Positions 56,838-64,000 of a stretch of 64,000 bases of DNA are shown in pieces; the first letter of the stretch is position 1, and every line of letters starts with the position of its first letter. The notes under the pieces were generated by a model. That model ran no database searches and was not told the origin of the DNA. It saw only the letters and a program-made list of their open reading frames with translations. This DNA comes from Cellulomonas flavigena DSM 20109. GTDB lineage: Bacteria > Actinomycetota > Actinomycetes > Actinomycetales > Cellulomonadaceae. Made by a program: the position numbers and the translations under genes. Location of the stretch: NCBI RefSeq assembly GCF_000092865.1, contig NC_014151.1, positions 3,224,001 through 3,288,000 of the forward strand, given 5' to 3'.

Positions 56838-58238
56838 ATGGACGACGCCGTCACCCCCGCCCGTCTGCAGGCCTTCCTGCAGGACTTCCGGGTCCTGTCC
56901 GAGGCCGCGCACAGCGCGCACGCGCAGCGCGCCGCGGGAGCGCCGCCGCTGGTGCCCCTCGTGGCGGAGCACCTGGGCAGCGATCCCCGGACCTTCCCCG
57001 TCCACACGCTGGAGCTGCCGGTCCTGCGGCGCGTCGACGTGGACGTGGCCGTGGCGGCCGTCGTCGGCGAGGACCCCGACGCACGGCTCGTCGGCGTGGG
57101 CGGCGGCGAGCAGCGCAGCCACATGTCGCTCTCGGAGATCCTCCAGCACGCCGCGGAGTGGCAGCAGTTCCCCGTCGGCCCCGTGGACTACCACCGTGCC
57201 GCGACCGGACCCGGCACGTCGCGCCAGACCGTCGCGTTCGGCCTGCACCTGTGGTCCGTCGCGGGCGTCCCGGTCGCGCTCCTGCAGCGGCGTGCCTCCA
57301 TGCGGCACAACGGCTCCCCGGTGCTCGAGGTCGTCTGCCCGTCGGACGAGGTCGCGGGCGACGTGCTCACCCGCGTCCGCGCCGAGATGGACGCGCGCTC
57401 GACGCTGCGCGGCCAGGTCGTGACGTTCTCGGGCTCGCCGTTCGACCCGGGCGAGGCCGGTGTCGTCCACGTCCCGCGCCCGGTGGTCCCCCGCGAGGAC
57501 GTCGTGCTGCCGGCCGGGACCCTGGAGCGCATCGAGCGCCAGGTCCTGGGCGTGGCCCGCCACCGCGACGCGTTGCGCGCCGCCGGGCAGCACCTCAAGC
57601 GCGGCGTGCTGCTCTACGGGCCGCCGGGCACGGGCAAGACCCACACGGTGCGGCACCTCGTGGGCGAGAGCCCGGGCGTCACGGTGATCCTGCTGTCGGG
57701 CCAGGCCCTGCAGCTCGTGACGGTCGCGACCGAGACCGCCCGGGCGCTGCAGCCGGCGATGGTCGTGCTGGAGGACTGCGACCTCGTCGCCGAGGAGCGC
57801 TCGATGCACGGCAGCTCGCCGGTGCTGTTCGAGGTGCTCGACGCTCTCGACGGCCTGGCGTCCGACGCGGACGTCACGTTCCTGCTCACGACGAACCGCG
57901 CGGACGTGCTCGAGCCGGCGCTCGCCCAGCGTCCCGGGCGCGTGGACCTCGCCGTCGAGGTGCCGCTCCCGGACGCGGCGGGTCGCCGACGGCTGTTCCG
58001 GCTGTACGCGGCCGACCAGCCCTTCGGCGACGCCGCGCTCGACGCGGCCGCCGACGCGACGGACGGCATGACCGCGTCGTTCGTGAAGGAGGCGATCCGC
58101 CGGGCCGTGCTGCTCGCCGCCGAGGCGGGCCACCCGGTCGGGGACGACGACCTGATCGACGCCGTGCGGGAGATGACGGGCGACTCGGAGCGGATCACGC
58201 GGTCGCTGCTCGGTGTGAGCAGCGACCGGCCCGACTGA
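56838..58238 (+). CDS. AAA+ ATPase
   Basis: Protein of 466 residues. An N-terminal region (about 1-205) not recognised; AAA module with Walker A GPPGTGKT at 261-268, Walker B MVVLEDCDLV (Glu-Asp order altered from the common DE), sensor 1 LLTTNRAD, arginine finger LAQRPGRVD and a helical lid ending in MTASFVKEAIRR. It resembles bacterial Cdc48/proteasome-like AAA unfoldase modules but with one ring domain. ATG at 56838 with AGGGAG. Role unknown. Confidence 0.85.
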   Translation: MDDAVTPARLQAFLQDFRVLSEAAHSAHAQRAAGAPPLVPLVAEHLGSDPRTFPVHTLELPVLRRVDVDVAVAAVVGEDPDARLVGVGGGEQRSHMSLSEILQHAAEWQQFPVGPVDYHRAATGPGTSRQTVAFGLHLWSVAGVPVALLQRRASMRHNGSPVLEVVCPSDEVAGDVLTRVRAEMDARSTLRGQVVTFSGSPFDPGEAGVVHVPRPVVPREDVVLPAGTLERIERQVLGVARHRDALRAAGQHLKRGVLLYGPPGTGKTHTVRHLVGESPGVTVILLSGQALQLVTVATETARALQPAMVVLEDCDLVAEERSMHGSSPVLFEVLDALDGLASDADVTFLLTTNRADVLEPALAQRPGRVDLAVEVPLPDAAGRRRLFRLYAADQPFGDAALDAAADATDGMTASFVKEAIRRAVLLAAEAGHPVGDDDLIDAVREMTGDSERITRSLLGVSSDRPD

Positions 58239-58244
58239 CCGCCG

Positions 58245-59546
58245 TCAGACCTCGCTCGCCGCGAGCGCGATGTCGGTGCGGTGGTGCGAGCCAGCGAGGT
58301 TGACCTGGTCGACCGCGACGTACGCCGCGCGGCGCGCGTCGGCGAGCGTCTCGCCCACCCCGACCACGGACAGCACGCGCCCGCCGTCGGAGACGAGCAG
58401 GGGGTCGTTCAGCGGGTTCTCGGGGTTCTCGGGGTCGTCGGCGGTCGTGCGGACCGCGGTGCCGGCGTGCAGCACGTGGACGCCCGGCACGGTGTCGGCC
58501 GCGTCGAGGCCCGTGAGCGGGTCGCCGGTGCGGACCTCCCCGGGGTAGCCGTGGGATGCCACGACGACCGTGACGGCGGCGTCCGCACGCCAGTGCAGCG
58601 GCTCGAGCTCCGCGAGGCGGCCCTCGGCGGCGGCGAGGAGCACACCGGCCAGCGGGGTGCCGAGCCGCGCGAGCACGACCTGCGTCTCCGGGTCGCCGAA
58701 GCGCGCGTTGAACTCGACGACCCGAACGCCGCGGCTCGTCAGCGCCAGGCCGCAGTACAGGACGCCGACGAACGGCGTGCCGCGCCGCGCCATCTCGGCG
58801 ACGGTGGGACGGGCGACGGTCTCCACGACCTCGTCGACGAGGCCCTCGGGCGCCCACGGCAGCGGCGAGTAGGCGCCCATGCCACCGGTGTTGGGGCCCT
58901 CGTCGCCGTCGAGCGCGCGCTTGAAGTCCTGCGCGGGCACGAGCGGCACGACGTCGGTGCCGTCGCACAGCACGAACAGGGAGACCTCGGGGCCGTCGAG
59001 GAACTCCTCGACGACGACGCTGCCGCCCTCCTTGGCGAGGCACGCCTCGGCGTGCGCGAGGGCCGCGGCGCGGTCGGACGTCACGACGACGCCCTTGCCG
59101 GCGGCCAGCCCGTCCTCCTTGACGACGTGCGGCGCACCGAACTCCTCGAGCGCGGCGGCGACCTCGTCCAGCGTGGTGGCGACGCGCGCGGCGGCGGTCG
59201 GCACGCCGGCGGCGGCCATGACCTCCTTGGCGAACGCCTTGGAGCCCTCGAGGCGGGCGGCCTGCGCGGACGGGCCGAACACCGGGATCCCGGCGGCGCG
59301 CACGGCGTCCGCGACGCCCGCGACGAGCGGCGCCTCGGGGCCGACGACGACGAGGTCGACGCCCAGCGACGTGGCGAGCGCCGCGACGGCCGCGCCGTCC
59401 AGCGGGTCGACCGCGTGCAGGGCGGCGTGCTGCGCGATCCCGGGGTTGCCGGGGGCCGCGTGGACCCCCGTGACCGCCGGGTCGAGGGACAGCGTGCGGG
59501 CGAGGGCGTGCTCACGGGCACCGGTGCCGACGACGAGGATCTCCAC
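58245..59546 (-). CDS. purD: Phosphoribosylamine-glycine ligase PurD
   Basis: GAR synthetase of 433 residues, ATP-grasp fold: [14 protein letters not shown] start, [51 protein letters not shown] and [12 protein letters not shown]. The GTG at 59546 lacks a ribosome site, but TAGGGT ends seven bases upstream: leaderless candidate. Convergent with the AAA gene with a six-base gap. Confidence 0.97.
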   Translation of the reverse strand: MEILVVGTGAREHALARTLSLDPAVTGVHAAPGNPGIAQHAALHAVDPLDGAAVAALATSLGVDLVVVGPEAPLVAGVADAVRAAGIPVFGPSAQAARLEGSKAFAKEVMAAAGVPTAAARVATTLDEVAAALEEFGAPHVVKEDGLAAGKGVVVTSDRAAALAHAEACLAKEGGSVVVEEFLDGPEVSLFVLCDGTDVVPLVPAQDFKRALDGDEGPNTGGMGAYSPLPWAPEGLVDEVVETVARPTVAEMARRGTPFVGVLYCGLALTSRGVRVVEFNARFGDPETQVVLARLGTPLAGVLLAAAEGRLAELEPLHWRADAAVTVVVASHGYPGEVRTGDPLTGLDAADTVPGVHVLHAGTAVRTTADDPENPENPLNDPLLVSDGGRVLSVVGVGETLADARRAAYVAVDQVNLAGSHHRTDIALAASEV

Positions 59547-59735
59547 GGCGCCGACCCTACCGGCCGGTCCGGGACGTGCCGTCGGGCGTCCGCCCGTCGG
59601 CGCGCCCGCCGCCGCGGCCGTCGTGACCGCCGCGCGCGCGGCGGCACCCGCGCCGGGAGTGCCACACCTCGTCCGGGTCCGGCGCGGCGCTCCGGGCAGG
59701 GGTCACCTGGACGGGTGCACGCCGGGCCCGGTGGG

Positions 59736-60377
59736 TCAGTCGCGGCGCTGAGGCGCGTGCGCGGGGAAGACGTCGAGGTGGACGCGGACGCGACGGGTGC
59801 CGGCCCGCTCGTCGGGCCCCGTCCGCGTGTCGCTGACGTCCTTGTACTCGTCGACCACCGCCAGGACGCGCGCGGTGAGCGCGGCGGCCTCCTCCTGCGT
59901 GAGGAGGAGCGTGGAGGTCGACATGACCTGCGCCTCCCACGAGAGGTCCAGGTGCTCGGCCCAGGCCGTCATCGCCTGCGTCCGCTCCGCGAGGACGCTG
60001 TGCATCACGGTCTGCGCGGCGCCCGCCGTGCCGGGGTCGGTGAGCAGGTCACGGCTGTCCATCGAGAACCCGACGGCGCGCCACCACCGCTCGCGCCCGC
60101 CGAGGTGCCCGGGGTCGTCCTCGACGAACCCGTGCTTCTCGAGCTGGCGCAGGTGGTAGCTGGTCTGGCCGCTCGACTCCCCCAGGGTGCGTCCGAGCAT
60201 GCTCGCGGTGGCCGGGCCGTCGTTGCGCAGCGACGTGTACATCGCCATCCGCAGCGGGTGTGCGAAGGCCTTGAGCGCGTCCGGGCCGATGCTCGGCGCG
60301 CGCCAGGCGGGCGCGTCGGCCTCCCGGGCCGCGCTGCTGCCGGGGTCGCCGACGGCGAGGGGCTTGTCGTGCGTCAT
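59736..60377 (-). CDS. ArsR-like winged-helix transcriptional regulator
   Basis: Regulator of 213 residues with a winged helix (about 30-110): ALKAFAHPLRMAMYTSLRN, ATASMLGRTLGESSGQTSYHLRQLEKHGFVE. No cysteine metal site. Divergent from an MFS exporter gene, with three phased CTTTGCA repeats between them, so it probably represses that exporter and itself. ATG at 60377. Confidence 0.88.
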   Translation of the reverse strand: MTHDKPLAVGDPGSSAAREADAPAWRAPSIGPDALKAFAHPLRMAMYTSLRNDGPATASMLGRTLGESSGQTSYHLRQLEKHGFVEDDPGHLGGRERWWRAVGFSMDSRDLLTDPGTAGAAQTVMHSVLAERTQAMTAWAEHLDLSWEAQVMSTSTLLLTQEEAAALTARVLAVVDEYKDVSDTRTGPDERAGTRRVRVHLDVFPAHAPQRRD

Positions 60378-60389
60378 GTGCAGAGATAC

Positions 60390-60424
60390 CTTTGCAGCGT
60401 CTTCTTTGCATAGAACTCTTTGCA
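60390..60424. promoter_or_regulatory. Triple 14-bp phased CTTTGCA operator
   Basis: CTTTGCA at 60390, 60404 and 60418, exactly 14 bp apart, in an AT-rich patch between the regulator and MFS genes. TGCA also recurs next to the regulator start. Likely binding array for the adjacent regulator. Confidence 0.6.
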
Positions 60425-60452
60425 GAGCCTGCTCCCACCCTAGCGAGGACCG

Positions 60453-61838
60453 ATGACCACCACCGCCGCAACGCCGACGGCCGTCACCGCGACCACCGGC
60501 GACACCCGCAGCGCGGCGCCGCGCACGGTGCGCACCGCGCGGGCCCGTACGGCACCCGGCCGCGGCCTCGGCCCGCGGTTCCGCGCGCTCCTCGTCGCGT
60601 CGGGCGCCGCGAACCTCGGCGACGGCATCCTCGTCGTCGCCGTCCCGCTCCTCGCCATCGGGTTCACCCGGTCCCCCGGCCGGATCGCGCTGATCACCGC
60701 CGCCGCCTGGCTGCCCTGGCTCCTGCTCGGCATCGTCGCCGGCGTCGTCGTCGACCGCGCCGACCGCCGCACGGTGCAGCTCGTGGCGCTGACGTCGCGC
60801 GCGACGCTGCTGGCCGCCGCGTCCTGGCTGGCCACCGCCGGGAGCCTGACCTTCGCGTGGCTGCTGGCCGTCGTCCTCGCCTACGGCATCACCGAGGTCT
60901 TCGCCGACCTCGCGTCCCACGCGCTCGTACCGGACCTCGTCGCCGCCGACCAGCTGCCCACCGCCAACGGCCGGATCGTCTCCGTCCAGGAGGTCACCAA
61001 CACGTTCCTCGGCGCACCCCTGTCCGGCGCGCTGCTCGCGCTCGGCACCGGCTGGGTGCTCGGCGCGCCCGCAGGGCTCGCGGCGCTCGCCGTCGTCGTG
61101 CTGTGGCGCGGCCTGCCCGCCGCCCGGAGGCCCGCGCGACCAGCCGCGGCACCCGCCGACGCGGGCCGCGCGACCGACACCGCCCCGGCGTCCGGCGCCG
61201 CCCGCCGCGCGCTCGCCGACGTCCGCGAAGGCCTGAGCCTGCTGATGCGCCACCGCGTGCTACGGCCGCTCGTGCTCTCCGGCGCGCTGGTCAACATGAC
61301 GAGCACCGCGTACATGTCGGTGTTCGTGCTGTGGGCCGTCGGGCCGGAGTCGCGCGTCGGACTGTCGGCCTCGCTCTACCCGCTGCTCTTCACGCTCAGC
61401 GCGGTCGGGGCCGTCGTCGGCTCGACGCTCGTGCCCCACGTCCTGACGGTCGTGAGCGAGGTCCGCGTCATGGTGCTCGGGTGGTCCACGGCGTTCGTCG
61501 CGCTCGTCGTGCCGGTGCTCGTGCCGCACCCTGCCGCCCTCGCCGCGACGCTCCTCGTGGTCGGCGTGTGCGTGACCCTCGGCAACGTCGTCAGCCAGAC
61601 CGTCCGCCAGCGCATCGTCCCGCGCGAGCTGCTCGGCCGCACCGGTGGCGCGAGCCGGACGCTGGTGTTCGGCCTCATGCCCGTGGGCGCCCTCGTCGGC
61701 GGTGCGGTCGCCGAGCACCTCGGCGTGGCGGCGACGCTGCTCGGTGCGGTCGCCGTCTCCGTCGTGGTCGCCGCCGGTCTGGCCGCGAGCATGCGCGGCG
61801 TGACACCGGCCGACCTGGCCGCGCCGGGGACGCGGTAG
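60453..61838 (+). CDS. MFS transporter (EntS/MFS_3-like exporter)
   Basis: Membrane protein of 461 residues with about 11-12 hydrophobic segments. The signature loop GVVVDRADRRTVQLVALTSR (between helices 2 and 3) is that of drug/siderophore exporters. Divergent from a winged-helix regulator. ATG with GAGGACC. Substrate unknown. Confidence 0.88.
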   Translation: MTTTAATPTAVTATTGDTRSAAPRTVRTARARTAPGRGLGPRFRALLVASGAANLGDGILVVAVPLLAIGFTRSPGRIALITAAAWLPWLLLGIVAGVVVDRADRRTVQLVALTSRATLLAAASWLATAGSLTFAWLLAVVLAYGITEVFADLASHALVPDLVAADQLPTANGRIVSVQEVTNTFLGAPLSGALLALGTGWVLGAPAGLAALAVVVLWRGLPAARRPARPAAAPADAGRATDTAPASGAARRALADVREGLSLLMRHRVLRPLVLSGALVNMTSTAYMSVFVLWAVGPESRVGLSASLYPLLFTLSAVGAVVGSTLVPHVLTVVSEVRVMVLGWSTAFVALVVPVLVPHPAALAATLLVVGVCVTLGNVVSQTVRQRIVPRELLGRTGGASRTLVFGLMPVGALVGGAVAEHLGVAATLLGAVAVSVVVAAGLAASMRGVTPADLAAPGTR

Positions 61839-61854
61839 GTCCGTCCGGACGAGC

Positions 61855-61889
61855 GGGCGCGGTGCCGCCAGGCTGCGAGCACCGCGCCC
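61855..61889. terminator. Bidirectional terminator hairpin
   Basis: Perfect 11-bp stem GGGCGCGGTGC / GCACCGCGCCC with a 13-base loop between the converging MFS and purA genes. Confidence 0.78.
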
Positions 61890-61898
61890 GTGCGCGCC

Positions 61899-63185
61899 TC
61901 AGCCCAGCAGCTCGTGCCGGATGATCGTCGCCTCGCGGCCCGGGCCGACGCCCACCGACGAGATGCGCGTGCCCGACACGTCCTCGAGGAACTCCAGGTA
62001 GCGCTGCGCCGCCTTCGGCAGGTCGTCGAAGTCGCGCGCGCCGCTGATGTCCTCGGTCCAGCCGTCGAGGTGCTCGTACACCGGCTTCGCGTGGTGGAAG
62101 TCGCTCTGGTCGATCGGCATGTCCTCGGTGCGGCGCCCGTCGACGTCGTACGCGACGCACACCGGGATCCGGTCCAGCCCCGTCAGGGTGTCGATCTTCG
62201 TCACGACGAGGTCCGTCAGGCCGTTGACGAGCGACGCGTAGCGCACGACGACCGCGTCGTACCAGCCGGTGCGACGGGGCCGTCCCGTCGTCGTGCCGTA
62301 CTCCCCGCCCTGCTGGCGCAGCCACTCGCCCTGCTCGTCGAGCAGCTCGGTCGGGAACGGGCCCTCGCCGACGCGCGTCGTGTACGCCTTGGCCACGGCG
62401 ACGACGCGGTCGATGCGCGTCGGCCCCACACCCGAGCCCGTGCACGCCCCGCCCGCGGTGCACGCGGACGACGTGACGAACGGGTACGTGCCGTGGTCGA
62501 CGTCGAGCATCGTCGCCTGACCGGCCTCGAACACCAGGGTCCTGCCCTCGTCGAGCGCCCGGTTGAGGTACTGCGGCGTGTCCGCGACGTGCGGACGCAG
62601 CCGCTCCGCGTGCCGCAGCAGGTCCTCGAGGGTCTCGTCGACCGTGATCGCCCGCCGGTTGTAGATCTTCACCAGCAGGTGGTTCTTCTGGTCGAGCGCG
62701 CCCTCGATCTTCTGCCGCAGGATGTTCTCGTCGAACAGGTCCTGCACGCGGATGCCGATGCGGTTGATCTTGTCGGCGTACGTGGGGCCGATGCCCCGGC
62801 CCGTCGTGCCGATGCGGCGCTTGCCGAGGAACCGCTCGGTCACCTTGTCCATCGTGCGGTTGTACGGCGCGATGACGTGCGCGGCCGACGACACCAGCAG
62901 CCGCGACGTGTCCACACCGCGCTTCTCGAGCGCGTCGATCTCCTGGAACAGGACCTCGATGTCGACCACGACACCGTTGGCGATGACGGGCACGACGCCC
63001 GGCGTGAGGATGCCCGACGGCAGCAGGTGCAGGGCGTACTTCTCACCCTCGATGACGACCGTGTGCCCCGCGTTGTTGCCGCCGTTGAACTTCACGACCA
63101 CGTCCGTGCGCCCACCGAGCTGGTCGGTCGCCTTCCCCTTGCCCTCGTCGCCCCACTGGGCCCCGAGCACCACGACGGCCGGCAT
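61899..63185 (-). CDS. purA: Adenylosuccinate synthetase PurA
   Basis: GTP-dependent enzyme of 428 residues that makes adenylosuccinate from IMP and aspartate. [19 protein letters not shown] at the N terminus (GTP loop), [29 protein letters not shown] and the C-terminal [14 protein letters not shown] at 63185. Terminator after the stop. Confidence 0.97.
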   Translation of the reverse strand: MPAVVVLGAQWGDEGKGKATDQLGGRTDVVVKFNGGNNAGHTVVIEGEKYALHLLPSGILTPGVVPVIANGVVVDIEVLFQEIDALEKRGVDTSRLLVSSAAHVIAPYNRTMDKVTERFLGKRRIGTTGRGIGPTYADKINRIGIRVQDLFDENILRQKIEGALDQKNHLLVKIYNRRAITVDETLEDLLRHAERLRPHVADTPQYLNRALDEGRTLVFEAGQATMLDVDHGTYPFVTSSACTAGGACTGSGVGPTRIDRVVAVAKAYTTRVGEGPFPTELLDEQGEWLRQQGGEYGTTTGRPRRTGWYDAVVVRYASLVNGLTDLVVTKIDTLTGLDRIPVCVAYDVDGRRTEDMPIDQSDFHHAKPVYEHLDGWTEDISGARDFDDLPKAAQRYLEFLEDVSGTRISSVGVGPGREATIIRHELLG

Positions 63186-63336
63186 GACGATCACCACTCC
63201 CCGCTGCCTGCGATGCGGCTCCGCCCCGCAGACGGGCGCGAGCGGGCTCGCGGCGCGGGTGACCCGAGCACGCGCGGCAGGTGACGCGTACCACCGAAAG
63301 GGTACCGGAGCGGTGAGGCGCCCGGGCGCGTCGGCC

Positions 63337-63753
63337 TCAGCCCAGGGCCGCGACCTCGTCCGCCGACGTGCCGCAGTCGAGCAGGAACTGGCGGCAGCGC
63401 TCACCCTCGGCCGTCTCGCCGATCGCGTCCGCCGCCGTGGCCAACGCGAGCAGGGCGCGCAGGAAGCCCTGGTTGGGGACGTGGTCCACCGGCACCGGGC
63501 CGCGGCCGCGCCAGCCCGCACCGCGCAGCGCGTCGAGCCCGCGGTGGTAGCCGGTGCGCGCGTAGGCGTACGCCGCCACCGGGTCGTCGGCCCGCTCCGC
63601 GAGCAGGGCCCACACCAGCGACGCGGCCGGTGCCACGCGCACGACGTCGCGCGGGCCCGACCCGGCCGCGAGCGCGGCCCGCGCCGCGGCGTCGGGACCG
63701 TCGGAGGGGAGGAGCGTCGGGGCCGGTCCGCCCAGCAGGTTCTCGTGCGTCAT
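63337..63753 (-). CDS. DUF3151 family protein
   Basis: Actinobacterial protein of 138 residues: the start [16 protein letters not shown] and [18 protein letters not shown] followed by [18 protein letters not shown] match DUF3151. Often encoded next to purA/fba in this phylum, as here. All-helical, cytoplasmic; function unknown. Confidence 0.85.
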   Translation of the reverse strand: MTHENLLGGPAPTLLPSDGPDAAARAALAAGSGPRDVVRVAPAASLVWALLAERADDPVAAYAYARTGYHRGLDALRGAGWRGRGPVPVDHVPNQGFLRALLALATAADAIGETAEGERCRQFLLDCGTSADEVAALG

Positions 63754-63964
63754 GGCGCCAGTCTCGCACCGGCCGGCACGTCTCCCGTCGCGTGCCGCCG
63801 TCGCGCGCCGTGGGCCCCCGTGGGCCGGTCGTGCGACGCCCAACCGGGGCGAACCCGGCCCCGCCCTCCCACCGGTCGCCGCCACCGGGCACCCCCGTTA
63901 TTGTCGAACGGCCGACCAGCAGCCACTCCGCGACCCTCCCCGGGCGGCTCGAGCAAGGACGACC

Positions 63965-64000
63965 ATGATCGAGATCTCGACCTCTTCCACCACCACGACG
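63965..64000 (+). CDS. Start of an unidentified gene (partial)
   Basis: ATG at 63965 with AAGGA seven bases upstream opens a frame to the window end, MIEISTSSTTTT, too short to identify. The 211-base region before it (63754-63964) shows no other gene. Confidence 0.4.
   Translation, partial: MIEISTSSTTTT

Overview
The window is very GC-rich DNA with dense, often overlapping genes (ATGA and GTGA junctions), many GTG starts and several start codons without a Shine-Dalgarno site. A secreted CBM2-GH6 cellulase of the CenA type, a second CBM2 protein beside it, a mycobacterial-style fadE/fadA/fabG4/htdX block, SAM-IV and SAM-I riboswitches and an LAXTG-type surface protein together point to an actinobacterium of the Cellulomonas group. 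This assignment is an inference from gene content, not from a marker gene.

Layout. 1-2.1 kb: two paralogous CBM2 cellulase genes whose upstream regions share three sequence blocks at identical spacing. 2.3-9.2 kb: VanY-type carboxypeptidase, RNB ribonuclease, nirBD nitrite reductase, and two flavin reductases behind a DtxR-like box. 9.5-19 kb: purL, an LAATG surface protein, an ABC permease without a visible ATPase, a DUF2599 lipoprotein and a large-subunit catalase. 19-21.4 kb: alpha/beta hydrolase, pyrimidine-dimer glycosylase and pdxK. 21.5-24.4 kb: a damaged three-gene block (5'-truncated OmpA-like gene, frameshifted gene, NUDIX-like gene). 24.4-33.3 kb: an Rhs polymorphic-toxin island.

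The Rhs island is the main accessory element. It holds a secreted Rhs/YD-repeat protein of about 2070 residues ending in a Hint domain and a NucA/NucB-type DNase, then a SUKH-type immunity gene, then an orphan Rhs tip that repeats part of the Rhs core and the Hint domain but carries a different, unrecognised toxin tip and its own candidate immunity gene. This is the main-plus-orphan toxin layout. The parent rhs gene has one extra G near its 5' end that separates the signal peptide from the body.

33.8-40.5 kb: fatty-acid block (acyl-CoA dehydrogenase/oxidase plus TetR on minus; thiolase, FabG4-type reductase and MaoC hydratase on plus). 40.7-46.9 kb: pentapeptide protein, GNATs, VapBC, and a sulfur section in which a SAM-IV riboswitch precedes a class V aminotransferase and, 1.5 kb away on the other strand, a SAM-I riboswitch precedes rhodanese-metZ. 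47-51.9 kb: lipoprotein, aldo/keto reductase, PPOX-fold protein, a luciferase-fold protein behind a Cys-Cys leader peptide, DUF72 and tandem GNATs. 51.9-64 kb: purine genes purSQ, purC, purD and purA (purL lies 40 kb away) interleaved with an amidohydrolase, a nuclease between two palindromic repeats, an AAA ATPase, and a regulator/MFS exporter pair separated by a triple 14-bp repeat.

Convergent gene ends are mostly closed by long, near-perfect hairpins, and several short intergenic repeat families recur through the window. No rRNA, tRNA, CRISPR array, IS element or phage gene was seen.
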